Positions 1 to 5,506 of a stretch of DNA of 6,199 nt are shown here, one piece after another (the stretch's first letter is position 1; the number at the start of each line of letters is the position of its first letter). The notes under the pieces are model-generated. The model searched no databases, was not told where the DNA came from, and worked only from the letters and a program-made list of their open reading frames with translations. The stretch is from Novosphingobium sp. GTDB lineage: Bacteria > Pseudomonadota > Alphaproteobacteria > Sphingomonadales > Sphingomonadaceae. Both the position numbers and the translations under genes were made by a program. The stretch is from assembly GCA_021299075.1 (NCBI GenBank), contig JAJTFU010000123.1:1-6199 (forward strand), written 5' to 3'.

Positions 1-100
1 CGCCATCGGTCGAAAGATCAACCGCATAGCCGGTTGCCTCCAGTGTGGACTTGAGCTGCTTGCCAAGGGTCGGTTCGTCCTCGACGATCAGGATGCGCAT
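1..100 (-). CDS. OmpR/PhoB-type response regulator, N-terminal fragment (cut by window edge)
   Basis: Only the first 33 codons are in the window; the gene runs off the left edge. The protein begins MRILIVEDEPTLGKQL, the classic beta-1 strand of a receiver domain. Residues E7, D8 and E9 cover the acidic pocket that binds Mg2+ next to the phosphorylated aspartate, and the next residues (GYAVDLSTDG) fit helix 1 and strand 2. The phospho-acceptor Asp (about residue 51) and any DNA-binding domain lie outside, so the OmpR/PhoB assignment is inferred from this opening and its neighbour. The ATG is at 98-100, with an AGGGA ribosome-binding site 8 bases upstream (complement of 109-113). It follows the PepSY gene by 56 bases on the same strand. 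A PepSY protein, response regulator and histidine kinase in a row is a recurrent sphingomonad arrangement, so a kinase gene is expected further left. Confidence 0.9.
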   Translation of the reverse strand, partial: MRILIVEDEPTLGKQLKSTLEATGYAVDLSTDG

Positions 101-156
101 CGCAAAATTCCCTGTTGTGAAATGCTGTTCTGCTTGCCGCAGTCAGCGGCGTCAAG

Positions 157-450
157 CTAGCGGGATTGCCGCAGAACTTCGCCGGAGCGCGCGTCTACGT
201 CGACAAACAGGACGCGGCCGTCGCGAATGAACTTGAGGCGATAGGTATAGGCGGCCGGATCATATTCCGGGCCCAGGTACTGCGCCCCGGCCATCATCGG
301 CAGAACGCGGCGCTCAATCTCACGCAAGGGGCGGACATTGCCGGCGCGCAGGTCCTTGCGGGCCATACCGGCTTCGTCGCCCTGGCTGGCAAAAGCAGGT
401 GCTGCGGGAACGCTGGCCACAAGGGCAATGGCAAGAACAGTACGGATCAT
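157..450 (-). CDS. Small exported PepSY-domain protein
   Basis: A 97-residue protein starting MIRTVLAIALVASVPAAPAFA, a typical Sec signal peptide with probable cleavage after Ala-Phe-Ala (about residues 19-21). The mature part (about 30-95) resembles a single PepSY domain: a charged helix (LREIERRVLPMM), then YRLKFIRDGRVLFVDVDA and the family-like ending VDARSGEVL. PepSY domains are known from peptidase propeptides and envelope proteins, where they are thought to modulate or inhibit partners; the partner here is unknown. An in-frame ATG at 498 would add 16 residues and overlap the transaminase stop. I prefer the ATG at 448-450 because it puts the signal peptide at the N-terminus and has an AGGTG ribosome-binding site 7 bases upstream. 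Position just ahead of a response regulator suggests a periplasmic accessory or target of that two-component system, which is inference. Confidence 0.85.
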   Translation of the reverse strand: MIRTVLAIALVASVPAAPAFASQGDEAGMARKDLRAGNVRPLREIERRVLPMMAGAQYLGPEYDPAAYTYRLKFIRDGRVLFVDVDARSGEVLRQSR

Positions 451-457
451 GTCGGTG

Positions 458-462
458 CACCT
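458..462 (-). promoter_or_regulatory. Ribosome-binding site deciding the PepSY start
   Basis: The minus strand reads AGGTG, 7 bases before the ATG at 450. It lies downstream of the alternative ATG at 498, so it supports the shorter protein with the signal peptide at its N-terminus. Confidence 0.6.
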
Positions 463-494
463 AACTCGCCGGGATTGAACGGACAGTGAATAGG

Positions 495-1337
495 TCACGA
501 GTTGCGCAGACGCTCGACATAACGCTTGCGCAGCTCGGCGGTCAGCGCACCCGGCCGGCCATCGCCGATCTTGCGGCCATCGACTTCGACCACCGGCATG
601 ACCACCGTCGTCGCGCTGGTCACAAAGGCTTCGCGTGCCGCAAACAGCTCTTCAACCGAGAAGGCCCGTTCCTCGATCGCCAGACCCATGTCCTGCGCCA
701 GTGGCAGGACCGAAAGGCGCGAGATACCCGGCAGCACCCCATGATCGACCGGGTGTGAAACCAATACGCCGCGGCTGTCGATGATATGGGCATTGGCGCT
801 GGTCCCCTCGGTGACCATGCCATTGTCGACCAGCCAGGCATCGTCCACGCCAGCGTCGCGCGACACCTCCTTCGCCAGCACGGCGTAAAGCAATTGCGTG
901 GTCTTCGCCGAGCGCAGCGCCCAGCGCCCTTCGGGGTGGAGAATGACGCGCAGCCCTTCAAGCGCCTTGGGCTGATCCACCACTGGCGCTGCCTGGGTGA
1001 AGGCAAAGCGGGTGGCTGGCACCGGCGGTAGCGGCGAAAGGAAGTCCCGATCTGTCGGTGCACCGCCAGTCACCTGCAGGTAGATCCGCCCCTCGGTCAG
1101 CGCGTTTCGCCGGATCAGCTCGTTCAGGATCGGCGGCCAGTCGGTATTGTCAGCGATCCGAGCCAGTTCCATCGAGCGCCCCAGCCGCGCGGCATGGTGT
1201 GGCCAATTGCGGAAATGCCCGTCGATCACCGGGGTCACTTCATAGACACCTTGCGCGAAAAGCAGGCCGCGATCGAAGATCGGCACCTTTGCTTCGGTTT
1301 CGGGCAGGAACTCGCCGTTGAGCCAGACTGTACGCAT
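495..1337 (-). CDS. dat: D-amino-acid transaminase-like class IV PLP aminotransferase
   Basis: A 280-residue fold-type IV PLP enzyme, the usual length for D-amino-acid transaminases (Bacillus enzymes are about 282). From memory it aligns closely with the Bacillus enzyme: FDRGLLFAQGVYEV near residue 21, IYLQVT at 85-90, the PLP-binding lysine at K145 (SAKTTQLLYAVLAK) and the cofactor-binding glutamate at E177 (VTEGTSANAH). Both residues fall at the same numbers as in Bacillus. The family interconverts D-alanine and D-glutamate with 2-oxoacids, supplying peptidoglycan precursors. The loop that binds the substrate carboxylate differs: residues 90-102 read TGGAPTDRDFLSP where Bacillus has TRGTSPRAHQFP. 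Substrate preference is therefore uncertain, and a branched-chain aminotransferase-like or aminodeoxychorismate lyase activity cannot be excluded. A weak GAGG lies 4 bases before the ATG at 1335-1337. The stop is 44 bases before the PepSY start, consistent with one operon. Confidence 0.88.
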   Translation of the reverse strand: MRTVWLNGEFLPETEAKVPIFDRGLLFAQGVYEVTPVIDGHFRNWPHHAARLGRSMELARIADNTDWPPILNELIRRNALTEGRIYLQVTGGAPTDRDFLSPLPPVPATRFAFTQAAPVVDQPKALEGLRVILHPEGRWALRSAKTTQLLYAVLAKEVSRDAGVDDAWLVDNGMVTEGTSANAHIIDSRGVLVSHPVDHGVLPGISRLSVLPLAQDMGLAIEERAFSVEELFAAREAFVTSATTVVMPVVEVDGRKIGDGRPGALTAELRKRYVERLRNS

Positions 1338-1365
1338 GGCCCCTCATCCGCACCCGATCCGTGCT

Positions 1366-1371
1366 TGTCAA
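1366..1371 (-). promoter_or_regulatory. Candidate -35 box (TTGACA) for the transaminase unit
   Basis: The minus strand carries a perfect TTGACA in the 66-base divergent gap. Seventeen bases downstream is GATGAG, only a 3 of 6 match to TATAAT. Transcription from here would begin almost at the ATG, giving a nearly leaderless message, so this is a weak prediction. Confidence 0.25.
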
Positions 1372-1403
1372 CGCTCTGCCTCACCCGCTAGGGCGCGCCG
1401 GTC

Positions 1404-3191
1404 ATGGCCGCCGCACCGATCCTTTCCTGGGAAGCCCTGGGCCTGCAACAAGGCAACGGCTGGCTGTTCCGCGATCTTGACCTGCACATCGGCCCGCGTG
1501 ACCGGCTGGCGCTGATCGGCCGCAATGGCGCGGGCAAGACCACCCTACTGAAGCTGATCTCGGGTGAGGTCGAGGCTGACAAGGGCAAGCGCTCGATCCA
1601 ACCGGGCACGCGGATCGTCACGCTGGAGCAGGACCCGTTTTTCACCGGCTATGACACGCTGATGGACTTTGCCCTGCACGGCAAGGATGCGCCGCCCCGC
1701 CACGAGGTGGAGGCGATCGCCGGCCAGCTTGGCATCGACATGAGCCGCAAGTCGGACAGTGCCAGCGGCGGGGAACGGCGCCGTGCGGCCCTCGCCCGCG
1801 CGCTCGCCAGCGAACCCGCCCTGCTGCTGCTGGATGAACCGACCAACCACCTCGACATCACCGCGATCGACTGGCTGGAAAGCTGGCTGAGTCGCTACAC
1901 CGGCGCCTTCGTGGTGATCAGCCATGACCGTACCTTTCTGGAGCGGCTGACCAAGGCCACGATCTGGATCGACCGCGGCAGCCTGCGCCGCAAGGAGATC
2001 GGCTTTGGCGGCTATGAGGCCTGGATGGAGCAGGTCTATGCCGAGGAAGCCCGCGCGGCGGACAAGCTGGACGCCAAGCTGAAGATCGAGGCGCACTGGC
2101 TGGAACGCGGCGTCACGGCGCGGCGCAAGCGCAACCAGGGGCGGCTGGAAAAGCTTTGGGAAATGCGCGCGCAGCGGGCCGCCATGCTCACTCCGCAGGG
2201 CACCGCCAAACTTGGGCTGGCAGTGGACGATGCCAAATCCAAGGCCGTCATCGTGGCCGACAAGGTCGGCAAGAGCTTTGGCGACCGCCCGATCATCAAG
2301 GACTTTACCCTGCGGATCACGCGTGGTGACCGGATCGGGATCGTTGGCTCGAACGGCGCGGGCAAGACCACATTGCTGAAGCTGCTGACGGGCGAGCTTG
2401 AGCCAGACACCGGCACCGTCACCCGGGCCAAGACGCTGCAAGGGGTGCTGATCGACCAGCAACGCAGCCTGATGTCGCCCGAAAAGCGGGTCCGCGACGT
2501 GCTGGCTGAAGGCGGCGACTGGATCGATGTACGCGGGGTGCGCAAGCATATCCAGGGTTACCTCAAGGACTTCCTGTTCGACCCTGGCCTCACCGATGCG
2601 CGGGTCGGCACGCTGTCCGGCGGCGAACGCTCGCGGCTGCTGCTGGCGCGCGAATTCGCCCGATTCTCGAACCTGCTCGTGCTCGACGAGCCGACCAACG
2701 ACCTGGATCTGGAAACGCTCGACCTGCTGCAGGAAGTGATCGCGGATTATGACGGCACGGTACTGATCGTCAGCCATGACCGTGATTTTCTCGACCGGAC
2801 GGTGACGATAACCCTTGGGCTCGACGGAAGCGGCAAGGTCGATATCGTCGCTGGCGGCTATGCCGACTGGGAAAAGCAGCGGACCCGGCGGGTCGTGCCG
2901 GTTCGGGCGAACAAGCCGGCGACGGATCCTGCGCCCGCTGCGCCACCGCCCCCGCCGAAGAAGGCCAAGCTGTCCTACAAGGACCAGCGCGATTACGATC
3001 TGCTGCCGGGCCGAATTGAAGAACTGCTGGCCCAGATCGCCCGCGATGAAGCGGCATTGGCCGATCCGGCACTCTACACGCGCGACCCCGCGAAATTCGC
3101 CGCCCTGACCAAGGCCATCGACGCAGCCCGCGCGGCCAAGGACGCCGCCGAGGAGCGCTGGCTCGAACTGGCCGAACAGGTCGAAGGCTAA
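1404..3191 (+). CDS. uup: ABC-F family ATPase, Uup-type
   Basis: A 595-residue soluble protein with two ABC ATPase domains and no membrane segment, the ABC-F layout. Domain 1 has Walker A GRNGAGKT (39-46), signature ASGGE (120-124), Walker B LLLLDEPTNHLD with D144/E145, and switch His H174. The linker (about 205-275) contains the basic run TARRKRNQGRLEKL (238-251), typical of Uup. Domain 2 has Walker A GSNGAGKT (315-322), signature LSGGE (404-408), Walker B D428/E429 and H458. A proline-rich hinge (about 508-518) leads to a charged coiled-coil C-terminal domain (about 522-595), the Uup hallmark that separates it from EttA. ABC-F proteins act at the ribosome; Uup has been linked to relief of ribosome stalling, ribosome assembly, and suppression of transposon precise excision. 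It is slightly shorter than E. coli Uup (635). AGGG lies 10 bases before the ATG at 1404. The gene is divergent from the transaminase and convergent with the DUF6456 gene. Confidence 0.95.
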   Translation: MAAAPILSWEALGLQQGNGWLFRDLDLHIGPRDRLALIGRNGAGKTTLLKLISGEVEADKGKRSIQPGTRIVTLEQDPFFTGYDTLMDFALHGKDAPPRHEVEAIAGQLGIDMSRKSDSASGGERRRAALARALASEPALLLLDEPTNHLDITAIDWLESWLSRYTGAFVVISHDRTFLERLTKATIWIDRGSLRRKEIGFGGYEAWMEQVYAEEARAADKLDAKLKIEAHWLERGVTARRKRNQGRLEKLWEMRAQRAAMLTPQGTAKLGLAVDDAKSKAVIVADKVGKSFGDRPIIKDFTLRITRGDRIGIVGSNGAGKTTLLKLLTGELEPDTGTVTRAKTLQGVLIDQQRSLMSPEKRVRDVLAEGGDWIDVRGVRKHIQGYLKDFLFDPGLTDARVGTLSGGERSRLLLAREFARFSNLLVLDEPTNDLDLETLDLLQEVIADYDGTVLIVSHDRDFLDRTVTITLGLDGSGKVDIVAGGYADWEKQRTRRVVPVRANKPATDPAPAAPPPPPKKAKLSYKDQRDYDLLPGRIEELLAQIARDEAALADPALYTRDPAKFAALTKAIDAARAAKDAAEERWLELAEQVEG

Positions 3192-3661
3192 CCGATCCGG
3201 TAGAACCCGGCGACCCGATCGAGGGCAATCCGCAACACCAGCTTGCCGCTGCGCACCGGCCAGGCCAGCGCGCGCTCCGCCCCGGGTAGTGTCTCCCCGG
3301 CGCAGACCACCCGCCAGAGGATATCCGCCAGGTCCTTGCCCGCAGCCGCCAGCGCGCCATCGAACCGTTGGCGGGCAGCCAATTGGCGCTCGGTTGGGTT
3401 GAGGCCACGCTCGCCGCCCGTGCCGGCGATCCGCACCGCGTCCCAGCGCATGGTCACCCCCGGAGCCAGTTGCGCGCGTTCGAAATCGCGGCGCAGACAT
3501 TCGCCCGCCGCCAGCTGCGCATCGCTCAAGTGCCCGCGGGAATGCAGCCAGGTCAGCGGGCTTTCCGCCAAGTTGACCGTCACCCGCCGCCGCCCAGCCC
3601 GGGGCGCGGTTGCCAGCGGTTCAGTGCTGTCCAGCTCACGTTCGACCAGAACCTGTTTCAT
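3188..3661 (-). CDS. DUF6456-like protein, function unknown
   Basis: A 157-residue protein that I recognise, with moderate confidence, as DUF6456-like, an uncharacterised family largely of alphaproteobacteria. Features that fit are NLAESPLTWLHSRG (30-43), AGECLRRDFE near 52-61 followed by APGVTMRWD, and the C-terminal segment AERALAWPVRSGKLVLRIAL (128-147), followed by a final aromatic FY. The basic, helical C-terminus could bind DNA, but this is a guess. There is no signal peptide or membrane segment; the N-terminal 28 residues are charged and probably disordered. An in-frame ATG at 3724 would add 21 residues and run through the intergenic palindromes. The ATG at 3661 has a strong AAGGGAG 5 bases upstream, so I chose it. 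Its stop overlaps that of the ABC-F gene by 4 bases. It is divergent from the XRE regulator, which may control it. Confidence 0.8.
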   Translation of the reverse strand: MKQVLVERELDSTEPLATAPRAGRRRVTVNLAESPLTWLHSRGHLSDAQLAAGECLRRDFERAQLAPGVTMRWDAVRIAGTGGERGLNPTERQLAARQRFDGALAAAGKDLADILWRVVCAGETLPGAERALAWPVRSGKLVLRIALDRVAGFYRIG

Positions 3662-3666
3662 GCGCG

Positions 3667-3673
3667 CTCCCTT
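3667..3673 (-). promoter_or_regulatory. Strong ribosome-binding site deciding the DUF6456 start
   Basis: The minus strand reads AAGGGAG, 5 bases before the ATG at 3661. No comparable site precedes the alternative upstream ATG at 3724, so the shorter protein is preferred. Confidence 0.7.
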
Positions 3674-3687
3674 CGCTTGTGCCGAAC

Positions 3688-3706
3688 CCGGACTTGCCAA
3701 ATCCGG
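3688..3706. promoter_or_regulatory. 19-bp near-perfect palindrome, candidate operator
   Basis: The sequence CCGGACTTGCCAAATCCGG is symmetric about position 3697 with 8 of 9 pairs matching; only C3693/A3701 fails. It lies 27 bases upstream of the DUF6456 start and 50 bases upstream of the XRE start, in the divergent control region. Odd-length palindromes of this size are typical of dimeric regulator sites. The likeliest binder is the adjacent XRE regulator, but that is inference. It could instead form a stem-loop in the DUF6456 leader. Confidence 0.45.
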
Positions 3707-3728
3707 CAGTCTGTAGGAAAGCATAAAA

Positions 3729-3746
3729 AACCAATTTGGTTAATTG
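3729..3746. promoter_or_regulatory. Overlapping AT-rich inverted repeats, candidate operator or promoter core
   Basis: AACCAA-T-TTGGTT is a perfect 13-bp palindrome at 3729-3741. A second repeat, CAATT-5 bases-AATTG (3732-3746), overlaps it and reaches the first base of the XRE ribosome-binding site. This AT-rich patch stands out in GC-rich surroundings and is the natural place for promoter elements. A protein bound here would cover the region just ahead of the XRE start, which suits autoregulation. I could not pick out a convincing -35/-10 pair on either strand. Confidence 0.45.
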
Positions 3747-3749
3747 AGG
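3746..3749 (+). promoter_or_regulatory. Ribosome-binding site deciding the XRE regulator's GTG start
   Basis: GAGG lies 6 bases before GTG at 3756-3758. The alternative TTG codon at 3744 overlaps this site, so it cannot use it; GTG is the better start. Confidence 0.65.
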
Positions 3750-3755
3750 TCCGCC

Positions 3756-4328
3756 GTGATCAACCGCATCCGCGATATCCGCAAGCAGAAGGGCCTGACC
3801 CTGGCCGACGTGGCTGAGCGTTGCTCGCCCCCGACGACGGCCCAGACAATCGGCCGGCTCGAGACCGGAATGCGCCAACTCTCGCTGACTTGGATGAACA
3901 AGATCGCTGCCGCACTGGAAGTGGAGCCCGAACTGCTGGTGCGGGGCACCGAGGCTGAAGCGCCGCGCTATATCGCGCGCTTTACCGAGAACGGGGCCGA
4001 GGCCCTGCCCGCCCCGCGCGATGCGATTCTGCCGACGGATCTTGGCGGCGATGCGCCGCTGGTGGCCCTGGCGATCGAGCATGGCGCGGGCGATTATCGC
4101 AGCGGCGACCAGGTCTGGCTGCGTCAGCACGGACCGGAGCACTATCCCCGCCTGCTCAATCGCGATGTCCTGGCCCCCCGCCCCGGCGGCCGCTTTGCCT
4201 TCGGACGCATGATCGACCGCGACGACAAGCGGGTTGCGATCCTGCCGCCCGGGCCTGGCAGCCGCCAGGTGGTGATCGATGGGCCAGCCTGGATCGCGGT
4301 CGCGGAAATGCTGGTCCGCAAGCTGTGA
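3756..4328 (+). CDS. XRE-family transcriptional regulator with degenerate LexA/S24-like C-terminal domain
   Basis: A 190-residue cytoplasmic protein starting at GTG. Residues 2-62 form a Cro/C1-type helix-turn-helix: INRIRDIRKQKGLTLADVA, then TAQTIGRLETGMRQLSLTWMNKIA as recognition and packing helices. After a linker, residues 100-190 follow the pattern of a LexA/C1-type S24 domain: Y114-x-x-G117-D118 matches the Y..GD after the catalytic serine, and NRDVLAPRPGGRFAFGRM matches the following beta strands up to the catalytic lysine. The serine position falls on H109, and the lysine position on G150 or R151, so self-cleavage looks impossible and the domain may only dimerise or sense a ligand. 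The stop overlaps the glycosyltransferase start as GTGA. The upstream palindromes suggest autoregulation and possible control of the divergent DUF6456 gene. The HTH call is secure; the S24 call rests on pattern matching by eye. Confidence 0.85.
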   Translation: MINRIRDIRKQKGLTLADVAERCSPPTTAQTIGRLETGMRQLSLTWMNKIAAALEVEPELLVRGTEAEAPRYIARFTENGAEALPAPRDAILPTDLGGDAPLVALAIEHGAGDYRSGDQVWLRQHGPEHYPRLLNRDVLAPRPGGRFAFGRMIDRDDKRVAILPPGPGSRQVVIDGPAWIAVAEMLVRKL

Positions 4329-5506
4329 GCCGAGCCTTGCGCGTGCTGTCGCTCAGCACGCTCTATCCCCATGATCAGGCTCCAAACTTCGGCGTGTTCG
4401 TCGAACGCCAGATGCAGGCCGTCGCCAAGCGCGGCGATGTCGACCTGACATTGATCAACCCGATCGGCCTGCCGCCCTTCCCGCTCTCGCTGCATTCCCG
4501 CTACCGTGCACTGCGCACCTTGCCTCAACGGGAAGTGCGTGGCGGGGTGACGGTGCTGCGTCCGCGCTTCACCTTGCTGCCCAGGCTGGGGGCCCGGTTC
4601 AATGCTGGCGCGATCGTTCGAGCTGTGCTGCCGCTGGCCCGAAAGCTGCACGCGCATCAGCCGTTCGATCTGATCGACGCCCAGTTCTTTCACCCAGATG
4701 GCCTGGCCGCCGTGCGCATCGGCGCGGCGCTGGGACTGCCGGTCTCGATCAAGGCGCGCGGGGCGGATATCCAATATTGGGGACATCAGCCCGCCACGGC
4801 TGTGCAAGTGCGTGAAGCCGGGCAACACGCGCAGGGCTTGCTAGCCGTATCGCAAGGCCTGGTTGATGACATGGCCGCGCTGGGCATGCCGCGGGACAAG
4901 ATCACGCTGCACCGCACCGGCCTCGATGCCGACCTGTTCCGTCCTTACGACCGCCGGATGTGCCGCGACCAGTTCAGCCTGCCGCGCGACAAGCCCGTGC
5001 TGGCGACAGTCGGCGCGCTGATTCCGCGCAAGGGCCAGCGCTTCGTGATCGAGGGGCTCGCAGACCTGCCCGAAGCCATCCTCCTGATCGCCGGCAAGGG
5101 TGAAGACGAGGCCATGCTGCGTGGTCTGGCGCACGACCTTGGGCTGGCGGAGCGGGTGCGGTTTCTGGGAGCGGTGCCGCACGCCGAGCTGCCGATCCTG
5201 CTCAACGCCGCCGACATCTTCGTACTGCCCTCCAGCAGCGAAGGCCTGGCCAATGCCTGGGTCGAGGCCCTGGCCTGCGGCACGCCGGTCGTCACCACGC
5301 CGATCCCCGGCGCACAGGAACTGATCACCGATCCTGACTGGGGGCGCCTGGTGCCGCGCGAAGGCAGGGCCATCGCCGAGGCCGTCAAAGCCTTGCTCGC
5401 TGATCGTCCCTCAGCTGAACGCGTTCAGGCCGCCGTTGCCGGCATGAGCTGGCAAACCAACGCCGCCGCACTCGTCGAGCACTGGCGGCGTTTGGCAGCC
5501 GCTTAG
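4325..5506 (+). CDS. GT4-family (GT-B fold) glycosyltransferase
   Basis: A 393-residue protein of normal GT4 length. The N-terminal Rossmann half opens with LRVLSLSTLYPHDQAPNFG (residues 5-23), including the glycine loop typical of GT4 acceptor domains. The C-terminal half has the donor-binding pattern: VGALIPRKGQ (229-238) with R235/K236 placed to hold the diphosphate, LIAGKGEDE, RVRFLGAVPHAELPILLNAADIFVLPS, and the EX7E motif E306-E314 followed by ACGTPVV. Retaining enzymes of this family move a sugar from a nucleotide sugar to lipid-linked or polysaccharide acceptors in envelope glycan, exopolysaccharide or glycolipid synthesis. Sugar and acceptor cannot be read from the sequence. It starts at GTG, overlapping the XRE regulator's stop by 4 bases, so translation is probably coupled; I see no strong ribosome-binding site of its own. 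It has no membrane segment or signal peptide. Its stop overlaps that of secF by 4 bases. Confidence 0.92.
   Translation: MSRALRVLSLSTLYPHDQAPNFGVFVERQMQAVAKRGDVDLTLINPIGLPPFPLSLHSRYRALRTLPQREVRGGVTVLRPRFTLLPRLGARFNAGAIVRAVLPLARKLHAHQPFDLIDAQFFHPDGLAAVRIGAALGLPVSIKARGADIQYWGHQPATAVQVREAGQHAQGLLAVSQGLVDDMAALGMPRDKITLHRTGLDADLFRPYDRRMCRDQFSLPRDKPVLATVGALIPRKGQRFVIEGLADLPEAILLIAGKGEDEAMLRGLAHDLGLAERVRFLGAVPHAELPILLNAADIFVLPSSSEGLANAWVEALACGTPVVTTPIPGAQELITDPDWGRLVPREGRAIAEAVKALLADRPSAERVQAAVAGMSWQTNAAALVEHWRRLAAA

Noticed and set aside
1545..3500. 651-codon open frame on the minus strand across the ABC-F gene
   Set aside because: It lies antisense to a fully supported ABC-F gene and shows no recognisable domain. 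Long antisense open frames are expected in GC-rich coding sequence.
3724..3741. Possible intrinsic terminator on the minus strand (AACCAA/TTGGTT followed by T residues)
   Set aside because: The stem is short and AT-rich with a one-base loop that cannot form, and no minus-strand gene ends just upstream of it. An operator or promoter role fits better.
3744..3755. TTG start adding four residues to the XRE regulator
   Set aside because: The TTG overlaps the only good ribosome-binding site, which is correctly spaced for the GTG at 3756.
3636..4142. 168-codon minus-strand open frame over the XRE regulator
   Set aside because: It is antisense to the better-supported HTH gene and also overlaps the DUF6456 start. 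No domain or ribosome-binding site supports it.
4142..4828. 228-codon minus-strand open frame across the regulator/glycosyltransferase junction
   Set aside because: It is antisense to two well-supported genes, and its translation shows no recognisable motif.
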